From the NCBI GenBank assembly GCA_017516865.1, contig JAFXAU010000031.1:1-64000 (forward strand): 64,000 nucleotides of DNA, written 5' to 3'. Under the pieces are notes generated by a model. The model saw nothing but the letters and a program-made list of their open reading frames with translations. It had not been told where the DNA came from and ran no database searches. The stretch comes from Bacteroidales bacterium. GTDB taxonomy: Bacteria > Bacteroidota > Bacteroidia > Bacteroidales > UBA1715. How positions within the stretch are numbered: position 1 is the first letter of the stretch; every line of letters begins with the position of its first letter. Of the stretch, positions 1 to 7,537 are shown piece by piece. Position numbers and translations under genes: made by a program.

Positions 1-26
1 AAGTTCAAGACGGACTTGCTCCGCTA

Positions 27-132
27 AAAATCAACTGCGTTCCGCTAAAAGAGTTGAAGTGCCGCATCATTGTTTTATAAACTTTCACGTATTAAGGCAC
101 CAACTCTTTTCACACTGCACTCCGTTGATTTT
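27..132. repeat. imperfect long inverted repeat
   Basis: The arms at 27-63 and 96-132 are reverse complements over AAAATCAAC, AAAAGAGTTG and GTGCC blocks, separated by mismatched inner parts, with a loop of about 32 bases. It could form a long imperfect hairpin in RNA. Its function is unknown; it may be a degenerate mobile-repeat relic or the end of an upstream transcript. Confidence 0.6.
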
Positions 133-380
133 CTTGACGCTCCGCAACTCAGTCGAATGGTCGTGACACAAAACAATATGGTAATCAATAATTATCCCTA
201 TATTATAGTCTTTTAACGTTCGATGATGGTTCGACTCCACAGATGAGCGTTTAAAAAAACAGAGAATGGAGCGTAAAGAACTCTCGGCTTGGCGGCGTGG
301 GTTGTGTGTCGGCGCCATTTCGAGAGTTTAGCGGAATGAACTGTTTTTTAGCGAAGATGTGGCGTCGACGGCGGTTTTTG

Positions 381-410
381 TTACTTTTTGTCGCTGAAGA
401 CAAAAAGTAA
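381..410. promoter_or_regulatory. perfect 12-bp palindrome in promoter region
   Basis: TTACTTTTTGTC (381-392), a 6-base loop and GACAAAAAGTAA (399-410) form a perfect stem. It ends 11 bases before the -7 box at 422-429, so it covers the expected -33 region of the next gene. It is a candidate operator or a dispersed Bacteroidota repeat. There is no T-run directly after it, so I do not call it a terminator. Confidence 0.4.
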
Positions 411-421
411 AGAAAAAATCT

Positions 422-429
422 TATTTTTG
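422..429 (+). promoter_or_regulatory. -7 box TATTTTTG
   Basis: Matches the Bacteroidota TAnnTTTG consensus. It lies 15-21 bases before the TTG starts of the secreted protein gene. No clear TTTG -33 box is seen. Confidence 0.45.
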
Positions 430-449
430 AACTCCAAACATTTTTGATT

Positions 450-1316
450 TTGAAACTTTTTCGTTCCATACTACCCTTTCTGTTGCTATCCTTTGTAGCC
501 CAAGCCCAATCGCCTGTAAAGGACGGTGCCATTCGTGCCGAATTTTCGGTGAGCGATTCAACAAAAGTGTATTTTTCGCAAGGGAATCTGCAATATCAGG
601 CAAGCACGAACACGTGGCGGTTTGCGGAACACCAATGGGATTTTGTTGGTGATTCCGTAAAAGGAAACGTGTATGAAAAAGGCATAAAAAGCAACAATGC
701 AAAAATTTCTTCTACCTACGATGGTTGGATTGACTTGTTTGGTTGGGGAACGAGCAGCTACAACGGCAAGAATCCATATATGACAAGCACGGGTTATAGC
801 GACTACGGCGATGGTACAAACGACATTGCGGGAACGAACTACGATTGGGGCGTGTACAACAAGATTTACAACGGTGGAAACCAAGCGGGAATGTGGCGGA
901 CGCTTACATCTAGCGAATGGAACCATCTGATTTCTGGTCGTGCACAGGCAAACCGCTTGATGGGACAGGGAAAAGTAAACAATGTGAACGGCTTGATATT
1001 GTTGCCCGATAGTTGGGCGACGGAAACGCCGTCGTCGGTAAGGTTCACATACGACCCTGGCAATTATTCAACGAACGTGTATTCTCTTGACGAATGGGCG
1101 GTAATGCAGTCGTACGGTGCCGTGTTTCTTCCTGCAGCTGGCTACCGCTACAGGACATACGTGAACGATGTGGATTCCTACAGCTACCTGTGGTCGAGTT
1201 CAACTCTCGGCAACGATTACAACCAGATTCTAACCTTTAATAGTTACCACGTGGGCATGTATTTCTGCCAAAGCCACTTGGGACTCTCTGTCCGTCTTGT
1301 GCAGGATGTGAAATAA
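450..1316 (+). CDS. secreted FISUMP-like surface protein
   Basis: A 288-aa protein with a signal peptide (KLFRSILPFLLL followed by AQA), so it is exported. The body is rich in Trp, Tyr, Gly and Asn (WIDLFGWGTSSYNGKNPY near residues 95-110). It ends in a WSSS...SVRLVQDVK block resembling the C-terminus of the 'Fibrobacter succinogenes major paralogous domain' family and its C-type-lectin-like fold. Similar proteins are frequent and multicopy in Bacteroidales; their function is not established. There is no ATG: TTG at 450 gives a typical MK signal-peptide start, and TTG at 444 is the alternative. It is preceded by a palindrome and a -7 box, and seems monocistronic. Family assignment is by motif memory only. 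Confidence 0.75.
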   Translation: MKLFRSILPFLLLSFVAQAQSPVKDGAIRAEFSVSDSTKVYFSQGNLQYQASTNTWRFAEHQWDFVGDSVKGNVYEKGIKSNNAKISSTYDGWIDLFGWGTSSYNGKNPYMTSTGYSDYGDGTNDIAGTNYDWGVYNKIYNGGNQAGMWRTLTSSEWNHLISGRAQANRLMGQGKVNNVNGLILLPDSWATETPSSVRFTYDPGNYSTNVYSLDEWAVMQSYGAVFLPAAGYRYRTYVNDVDSYSYLWSSSTLGNDYNQILTFNSYHVGMYFCQSHLGLSVRLVQDVK

Positions 1317-1392
1317 TCAAATAAAATTAGTTCGCGCGAAGAATAAGACAATATGATGGCGTAAAAGCTCAAATATTTTTCATAAAATTGCT

Positions 1393-1400
1393 TACCTTTG
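1393..1400 (+). promoter_or_regulatory. -7 box TACCTTTG
   Basis: Perfect TAnnTTTG match 29 bases before ATG 1430. An upstream TTG at 1388 lies before this box, so it cannot be the start on this transcript. That argues for ATG 1430. Confidence 0.6.
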
Positions 1401-1429
1401 AATACCAAAAGTTTGAGAACAAAAAAATT

Positions 1430-2215
1430 ATGAAAAAACTATTAAAGACATTTTTAGGTATAGAAGAATTAAGCGATGTGAAATTTTTGAATGTTTTATT
1501 AGAAATCATCGCTTTGTATTTTCTCTATCGGTGTTCACTGGAATTTACCGCATTTTGCTACCCAACAGCATGGGCGGCCGTCGTCTTTCTGTATTGCATT
1601 GGTTTTTACCTCGCAACGTTCTTTTTCGATACGGCTAAAACACCTGTTTTCACAGGATTGTCATTCGGGTTGTTGTTTACCACATTCATCTATTTATTGA
1701 TTTTCCTTGGTGAGGAATCGGTATTGTTAATCTCACTGGGATTACCATTGGGTTTATTGGTATTTCACATACTGTCAAGAACAATTGTCAAAAGTTTCAG
1801 AAAAACAGGGAATATCACAAAATGCTGTTTCTTCATACCTATTGTTTTAGGGGTTGTCATTACGTTTATAGCAGGACAGGAATTCAAGAAATCGGCATCA
1901 GTAATAGCACAAACTCCTGTGGAGCAATACGAAAACCTACCCGACGATTTTATGACGGAACACATTGTTGGAATGCACTTCAAATACTACACCAAAACGT
2001 GTGTTTGGGACGGCTGGCGGCCACCCGTCCACGAGCCGCTATTGGTTATGGGCCTATGGATGAACAATATGTCGGACCCTTTGCAACTATCTTTGCGAGA
2101 GAGAGTTGAACTCTACGTAAAACTCTACCCCGACAAACCCTATAAAATAAAATGCAGTTGCGGTTCTGTATATACGGCTGATGATTTGTGGGACGGTTTG
2201 CCACCATCAAAGTAA
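1430..2215 (+). CDS. integral membrane protein of unknown function
   Basis: A 261-aa protein starting MKKLLKTFLGIEELSDVKF. About four hydrophobic segments lie in the first 160 residues (LEIIALYFLY, WAAVVFLYCIGFYLATF, FTTFIYLLIFL, CCFFIPIVLGVVITFIAG). They are followed by a soluble tail of about 100 residues with a CSCG motif near the C-terminus. I do not recognise the family. ATG 1430 is chosen because a promoter box lies at 1393-1400. It stands alone between the FISUMP-like gene and the polysaccharide operon. Confidence 0.7.
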   Translation: MKKLLKTFLGIEELSDVKFLNVLLEIIALYFLYRCSLEFTAFCYPTAWAAVVFLYCIGFYLATFFFDTAKTPVFTGLSFGLLFTTFIYLLIFLGEESVLLISLGLPLGLLVFHILSRTIVKSFRKTGNITKCCFFIPIVLGVVITFIAGQEFKKSASVIAQTPVEQYENLPDDFMTEHIVGMHFKYYTKTCVWDGWRPPVHEPLLVMGLWMNNMSDPLQLSLRERVELYVKLYPDKPYKIKCSCGSVYTADDLWDGLPPSK

Positions 2216-2351
2216 CAATGATTGAAAATTTTGTCTCTTTTCTTTCGACGGCGACGGCTTTCTATGATTACCTCTGTCGCTAAATACAGAATGTAAAAGA
2301 AATTTTAGTAACTTTTTCATAAAATAATAATGTACAACGGCTTAAAAATAT

Positions 2352-2359
2352 TATTTTTG
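2352..2359 (+). promoter_or_regulatory. -7 box TATTTTTG of polysaccharide export operon
   Basis: Perfect TAnnTTTG match 15 bases before ATG 2375. It makes the upstream in-frame ATG at 2330 unlikely as the start and predicts a very short leader. Confidence 0.55.
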
Positions 2360-2374
2360 TCAAAATTGTTGAGC

Positions 2375-3130
2375 ATGAGACGGGTACTAATTCTTTTGGG
2401 GTGTATGGCATGTTTATTCCTGACTTCGTGTAAAATGCTTCGCCCGACGGTAATGTTTAAGACAGACAAATCATTCAAATATACTGAATTTGCAGAAACA
2501 CCACGCGTGACGGTTCTTCAACCATTCGACCAACTCGACATCATTATGTCGACAAACAACGGCTATCTGCTTTTGGAAACTGAATCGACTGAAGGTAGAA
2601 ACTACTCATACAACAGACAATACAATTCCATTACGTATATGATTCGTCCCGACAGCATTGTAAAAATCCCGACTGTCGGCGAAATCAAATTAGGCGGAAT
2701 GACCAAAGATTCAGCCGAAGTCCTTTTGGAAACAGAATTGGCAAAATACTATCAAGCTCCGTTTGTTAAAATAACAATTACAAACCGAAACGTGATTTTA
2801 TTCTACGATGAAGGAACCTACGGACAAAAAATCGCCATTCCCGAAGGCGGACTCACACTGATGGAAGCCATTGCCGAAGCCGGTGGACTGTCGGAAAGCA
2901 GTAAATCATACAAAATCAAACTAATACGAGGAAACAATAAAAATCCCGAAGTATATAATTACAATATCCGAAATTTGGAAGACTTCAAAAAAGCCAACTT
3001 CATGCTCGAAGCAAACGATATTGTATACGTTGATTCCCGACCTCGCTATGCCACAAAATTTGTAAAAGAAATTTCGCCATATCTGACGTTATTGACATCT
3101 GTCATAATGGTTTACACAATATTTAAATAA
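2375..3130 (+). CDS. polysaccharide export lipoprotein (Wza/SLBB type)
   Basis: A 251-aa lipoprotein with lipobox LTSC and Cys19, followed by a poly-export domain (residues about 40-130; FDQLDIIMSTNN, GEIKLGGMTKDSAEVLLE) and an SLBB-like segment (IPEGGLTLMEAIAEAGGL). It ends in a hydrophobic helix (YLTLLTSVIMVYTIF) that probably crosses the outer membrane, as in Wza. Expected role: outer-membrane channel for capsular or exopolysaccharide export. It is the first gene of an operon, with the chain-length/kinase gene 7 bases downstream. Start ATG 2375 rather than 2330 is chosen because the promoter box lies between them and because the signal peptide then has normal length. Confidence 0.92.
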   Translation: MRRVLILLGCMACLFLTSCKMLRPTVMFKTDKSFKYTEFAETPRVTVLQPFDQLDIIMSTNNGYLLLETESTEGRNYSYNRQYNSITYMIRPDSIVKIPTVGEIKLGGMTKDSAEVLLETELAKYYQAPFVKITITNRNVILFYDEGTYGQKIAIPEGGLTLMEAIAEAGGLSESSKSYKIKLIRGNNKNPEVYNYNIRNLEDFKKANFMLEANDIVYVDSRPRYATKFVKEISPYLTLLTSVIMVYTIFK

Positions 3131-3137
3131 CACGTAA

Positions 3138-5564
3138 ATGGCAAAAACAAAAAAAATACCGGCATTCAACGATTCTTTTGATTTGACAAAACTTTGGATT
3201 GTCATTAAAAAGAATTTGTGGATTTATGCCCTCATCATCATAGCGACCATTGTAATTGCGAAATTATATATACGCTACACTATTCCAATTTACGAGACAT
3301 ATTCGGTTGTCCAAATCAACAACGAAGAACGCGACCAGCAAATCGTGGAATTTAATAATTCGTTCGGGCAATCGTCGCTGAACAATTTGATTGAACTTAT
3401 CCGCTCTTCGGAATTTCTCAAACGTACCATGCACCAGTTGAACCTTAACACCTGCTATTTTGCCGAAGGACGGTTCATTACGTCGGAATTGTACAAAAAA
3501 TCGCCATTTTTTGTCGAAATTGAAAATCCGCAGTCTCATTTCCAAAATAAAAAAATATATGTCGATTATTCAAGTTCAACAGATTTAGTCACAATTAGTT
3601 ACGAAATCGGTACCGACAATATTTATAGCACTCAAATAAAAAGAAACGAATGGACCGACATCAATGGCTGTAGAATTTACGTGAATATTATTTCAGGCGA
3701 TTCATTCGAGGCACAGAAATCGGCAAAATATTATTTCATCAACTACGATGAGAAAAACGCATTCCAGACTCAATTTGCAAATCTTGCTGTTTCTATTCTC
3801 AATTCTGACGCAAACACAATTCAAATAAAATACACCTGTAGCAACCCTGAAAAAGCATCAGAAATTGTAAACACAATCTGCGAGAACTTCCTCGCCTACA
3901 ACATAGAAAAGAAACAAGAACGTGCCGAAAAAATATTGACGTTCATCAACGAACAACTCGAAATTGTGTACGCCCAGCTCAACGAGTCTGAGCAACAATT
4001 GGAACAGTTCAAAAAAGACAATAAAATAACTGGCAACATTCTTGACAACAACACTCACTTGAAATCGTCGGCACAAGAATTAGAGAAATATCAAAATCAA
4101 ATCAGAACGCTTAATAGAGTCAACACACAAATTGCCAACGGCGAAGATTTCGACATTATGGGAGCCATATCAACCCTTTCGGGAACATCGTCGGAATCAA
4201 TGATTCTTAATTTTTTGAACGGAATACAGCAACTCCAAAAACAGAGAGAACAATTGTTGATGACTCTCACCCCCGACAATCATAAAATAAAGGTAATCGA
4301 CCAACAAATAGAAGAACAAAAGCAACATTTGGCCGACATAATCAACATTACCAACAGGAAAATCCAAAACGACATTCGTGCTCTCGAAAAACTTTCGCAG
4401 ACTAAGGAAAATACGTTCAACGAAACCGAATTGACGAAACTGAAACGTATTCACGACGTTCACCAGAATTTCTACAATCAACTTATTGAAAAACGTGCAG
4501 AATATCTTATTTCAAAAGCAGGCTACGTCACCAACAACCTGATTCTACAAAAATCTACCCCGCCGACAAGTCCGATTTCTCCAATCATTTCGTATATAAT
4601 TATGGTAAGCATCGTTACATGTCTTTTGCTCATCTTCATGCTTACTGTTATTAGATACCTGATGTTCAATCAAATAACATCAATCAACGACATTACACAA
4701 TTCACAAATGCTCCGATTTCGGGTGTTATTCCGATTTCAAATTCATCGGACAAAATCCACCGCTTTGTGGTTGAAAACAAAGCCGATTCGGTTATCACAG
4801 AATCGTTTAGAACACTTCGTTCAAATCTGGAATTCCTACAAAACGAAAATCCAGACAAACGAATTATTGCTGTCACTTCAACAATTTCTGGTGAAGGTAA
4901 AACGTTCATTGCCATAAATTTAGGTGGTGTCATCGCATTAAGCGGAAAGCGTGTTATCCTGCTTGATTTAGATTTACGTAAACCGAAGGTACACTTGTCG
5001 TTCAACGTACACAATTCTACAGGTATGAGTACAATTCTAATTGGGAAAGACAACTATAAAGATTGTATCATAAAAACCGATTTTGAAAACTTCGACTTCA
5101 TTTCGTCTGGTCCTACTCCACCGAACCCTGCGGAATTGGCAAACTCAAAGGCTTTCGACGAATTATTGGAAACCCTGAAACAGGAATACGACGTCATAAT
5201 CATTGACACGCCTCCTATCGGAATTGTAAGCGATGCTATTTTCAGTTTCCAACGTGCCGATTTGCCAATTTACGTTTCGCGTGCAAACTATTCAAAACGA
5301 ATTTTCATAAACAACATAAATTATTTGTATGAACAGAAAAGTATCAAAAATCTGTCTGTAATTTTGAACGGAGTATCTATTGTTTCGTCGAAATATGGCT
5401 ATGGATACAGCCGTTACGGATATGGCTATGGAGGCTATGGTTACGGCTACGGATTCGGTTACGGCTACTATTCATACGATCAAAAAGGTCAAAAAAAGAA
5501 ATCAATTTTTGGCATTTTCAAATCAAAGAAACATGAACACAGACACCATCATCACGACAAGTAA
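3138..5564 (+). CDS. polysaccharide chain-length/BY-type tyrosine kinase (Wzc-like)
   Basis: An 808-aa inner-membrane polysaccharide co-polymerase fused to a bacterial tyrosine kinase. It has a Wzz domain with TM helix 1 (about 31-48), a long periplasmic coiled-coil region (about 250-440), a GNVR-like segment (FYNQLIEKRAEYL), TM helix 2 (about 486-512) and a CpsD-like kinase. Kinase motifs are Walker A (SGEGKT, about 585-590), Walker A' (ILLDLDLRKP) and Walker B (VIIIDTPP, about 686-693). The C-terminus is unusual: from about residue 752 it is a YG-rich tail with 13 tyrosines in about 30 residues, then a basic stretch ending in a His-rich EHRHHHHDK. Tyr clusters are the known autophosphorylation site in this family; the glycine-interleaved form is notable. 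It overlaps the next gene by 32 bases. Confidence 0.95.
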   Translation: MAKTKKIPAFNDSFDLTKLWIVIKKNLWIYALIIIATIVIAKLYIRYTIPIYETYSVVQINNEERDQQIVEFNNSFGQSSLNNLIELIRSSEFLKRTMHQLNLNTCYFAEGRFITSELYKKSPFFVEIENPQSHFQNKKIYVDYSSSTDLVTISYEIGTDNIYSTQIKRNEWTDINGCRIYVNIISGDSFEAQKSAKYYFINYDEKNAFQTQFANLAVSILNSDANTIQIKYTCSNPEKASEIVNTICENFLAYNIEKKQERAEKILTFINEQLEIVYAQLNESEQQLEQFKKDNKITGNILDNNTHLKSSAQELEKYQNQIRTLNRVNTQIANGEDFDIMGAISTLSGTSSESMILNFLNGIQQLQKQREQLLMTLTPDNHKIKVIDQQIEEQKQHLADIINITNRKIQNDIRALEKLSQTKENTFNETELTKLKRIHDVHQNFYNQLIEKRAEYLISKAGYVTNNLILQKSTPPTSPISPIISYIIMVSIVTCLLLIFMLTVIRYLMFNQITSINDITQFTNAPISGVIPISNSSDKIHRFVVENKADSVITESFRTLRSNLEFLQNENPDKRIIAVTSTISGEGKTFIAINLGGVIALSGKRVILLDLDLRKPKVHLSFNVHNSTGMSTILIGKDNYKDCIIKTDFENFDFISSGPTPPNPAELANSKAFDELLETLKQEYDVIIIDTPPIGIVSDAIFSFQRADLPIYVSRANYSKRIFINNINYLYEQKSIKNLSVILNGVSIVSSKYGYGYSRYGYGYGGYGYGYGFGYGYYSYDQKGQKKKSIFGIFKSKKHEHRHHHHDK

Positions 5565-6621
5565 TTATTTGACGTTAATTGTTTTTTTTCTCGTCTTCTT
5601 TGGTATTAGTGCAGTAAGTTATTTCAGTCTGCTAAAGCGGGAAGAATTTAACTTTATGAAAAAGAAGAATGCCACGGGCGAACGATTCTCGTCGCAATCA
5701 AAACCAATATACGGCGGCACGGTCTTTTTCGGTTGCATTATCCTTGCGTTTGTGTACATCTTTCTGTTCTGCTCCAACGTTGACACAATGTCGACAACTA
5801 CACTGTTAATTTGTTGCGTTCTTGCGTTTGGAATGGGGTTTGTCGACGATTTGAACAACTTCTCGCCCATTTTCAAATTGGTCTTCCAAATTCTCTGTGC
5901 TTTGTTGTTTATTTTCTCGAACGACCACATTGCAACGTCCGACAATATTTTCCTCAATAGTTTGCTTACCATCGTCTGGGTGGTCGGCATAATGAACAGC
6001 ATTAACATGTTAGACAATATGGACGGCATCACATCGTCGGTTTCACTGATAATCGGGCTTGCACTGACAAGTCTTTCTCACAACAGCGACACCTTCATTT
6101 TGTTAGCACTATTGGCTTCATTATCGGCATTTCTTATATGGAACTGGAATCCGGCAAAAATGTACATGGGCGACAACGGTAGCCAGTTGCTTGGCGTACT
6201 GCTCTCCTATTTCAGCATTAAATACGTCTGGAATTCTGGAAATACAATCATAGGTGTTAACTACGAACAGATTATTTTCATTTCTCTGATGTTCCTCATT
6301 CCTATGACCGATACAATCACCGTCGCCATCAATCGTTTTATAGGCGGTCGTTCGCCTTTCGTCGGCGATAAATACCATACGACACACTGTTTGGTATATA
6401 AAGGATTTTCCATATCAAAAGCAGTCTTGCTATTAGACATTATAACTCTTATTGGAAGCGGACTTGCATGGTATTTTATCAAGTATGCGAATAGTACTAT
6501 TACAATTACAGAAGCCGCTATTCTCGCATCGTTCGCTACTTTTATTTTTTTATGGTTTTACTTTTTCAACCTAAGGGTTAGAAAAGAGCACAACTTACTT
6601 TACAAGAAGAACAATGAATAA
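5533..6621 (+). CDS. polyprenyl-phosphate glycosyl-1-phosphate transferase (MraY/WecA family)
   Basis: A 362-aa multi-pass membrane enzyme of the GT4/WecA superfamily, expected to transfer a sugar-1-phosphate from a UDP-sugar to undecaprenyl phosphate and so start a polysaccharide repeat unit. Visible motifs are GFVDDLNNFSP (about 100-110), NMLDNMDG (about 158-165, Mg-binding Asp residues), MGDNGSQLLG and the C-terminal loop GDKYHTTHCLVYKG (about 276-289). About ten hydrophobic helices are present. ATG 5533 is used; the longer frame upstream only reads the shadow of the YG tail of the preceding kinase. It overlaps the kinase by 32 bases and the next gene by 8. The sugar substrate cannot be told. 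Confidence 0.9.
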   Translation: MNTDTIITTSNYLTLIVFFLVFFGISAVSYFSLLKREEFNFMKKKNATGERFSSQSKPIYGGTVFFGCIILAFVYIFLFCSNVDTMSTTTLLICCVLAFGMGFVDDLNNFSPIFKLVFQILCALLFIFSNDHIATSDNIFLNSLLTIVWVVGIMNSINMLDNMDGITSSVSLIIGLALTSLSHNSDTFILLALLASLSAFLIWNWNPAKMYMGDNGSQLLGVLLSYFSIKYVWNSGNTIIGVNYEQIIFISLMFLIPMTDTITVAINRFIGGRSPFVGDKYHTTHCLVYKGFSISKAVLLLDIITLIGSGLAWYFIKYANSTITITEAAILASFATFIFLWFYFFNLRVRKEHNLLYKKNNE

Positions 6622-7537
6622 ACGATATATCTCATACATAGCCGTCATTCTCGGTATTATTTCGATTCTTATTTTCACAACTTCGGCAATAACGAGCGAC
6701 ACAAAGGAAACCGAGCAAAAAGACTCTTCTGTGTTTGTCGTTTCCCGACAGATTTACATACCTGAATCCGTAACACTTTTCGGCGAACGAGTTCCGTTGG
6801 AATATTTTGAAGTACGCGAAAGTCTGGAACGAGAACTTTTGGTTAATACCTTTTATCAATCCCAAACAACGCAGATTTTAAAATACAAGCACAGATATTT
6901 TCCTGCAATCGACAGCATACTTGCGGCAAACGACATTCCCGCCGATTTCAAATATCTTGCTGTAGCCGAAAGCGGTCTTCGAATCAACATCTCACCCAAA
7001 GGTGCGGCAGGTTTTTGGCAAATTATAGAATCGACTGCAAAACAATATGGAATTAAAGTAACCAACGAGATTGACCAACGCTATGATTTAGAGAAATCTA
7101 CAGAAGTTGCTTGTAAATATTTCAAAAACGCATACAAAAAATTCGGCAATTGGACTATGGCTGCCGCATCGTACAACCTTGGCATTGGAGGAACGGCAAA
7201 ACAAGCAGGTTATCAAGAGATTACATCGTTTTATGATTTGTACACAAATTCTGAAACAAGCCGTTACGTATTCCGAATCCTTGCCTTCAAACTCATACTC
7301 GAAAATCCTGAGCAATACGGATATATTGGCATTGAGCCCTATCCTACCATCAAACAAAAAGTTATCGTTGTAGATACTGCAATTTCAGATTTATCGGCAT
7401 TCGCCCGTAGTCAAGGTTCAAACTACAAAATGCTGAAATCTCTAAATCCGTGGCTTCGCGATAAATTCCTGCCAAATCCAGACAGCACTTCATACAAAAT
7501 CACGTTAATTGAAGAATCAGAGAGGAAAATAAAGTAA
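6614..7537 (+). CDS. membrane-anchored lytic transglycosylase (SLT, GH23)
   Basis: A 307-aa protein with an N-terminal hydrophobic anchor (ISYIAVILGIISILIF) and a goose-lysozyme-like SLT domain (about 90-230). AVAESGLR carries the predicted catalytic Glu119, followed by SPKGAAGFWQI and AASYNLGIGG, as in MltD-type enzymes that cleave peptidoglycan glycan strands to 1,6-anhydro ends. The C-terminal 60 residues (VVVDTAISDLSAFARSQG, LKSLNPWLRD) resemble a single degenerate LysM repeat. It overlaps the upstream transferase by 8 bases and the downstream uvrA by 1 (TAATG), so it is translationally coupled. It may open the wall for the export complex; that link is inferred from position. Confidence 0.93.
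   Translation: MNKRYISYIAVILGIISILIFTTSAITSDTKETEQKDSSVFVVSRQIYIPESVTLFGERVPLEYFEVRESLERELLVNTFYQSQTTQILKYKHRYFPAIDSILAANDIPADFKYLAVAESGLRINISPKGAAGFWQIIESTAKQYGIKVTNEIDQRYDLEKSTEVACKYFKNAYKKFGNWTMAAASYNLGIGGTAKQAGYQEITSFYDLYTNSETSRYVFRILAFKLILENPEQYGYIGIEPYPTIKQKVIVVDTAISDLSAFARSQGSNYKMLKSLNPWLRDKFLPNPDSTSYKITLIEESERKIK

Larger units (their letters stand above)
1..443. other. gene-free left edge with inverted repeats
   Basis: I see no convincing gene here. Open frames on the minus strand are short, have no recognisable motif and run over structured repeats. The stretch contains a large imperfect inverted repeat (27-132), a perfect stem-loop (381-410) and a -7 promoter box (422-429) leading into the next gene. 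Confidence 0.6.

Noticed and set aside
1388-1429. TTG-started extension of the membrane protein
   Set aside because: The TTG precedes the -7 box at 1393-1400 and so would not be on the transcript.
5380-5532. N-terminal extension of the glycosyl-phosphotransferase
   Set aside because: It is the alternate-frame reading of the YG tail of the kinase; the first TM helix begins right after ATG 5533.
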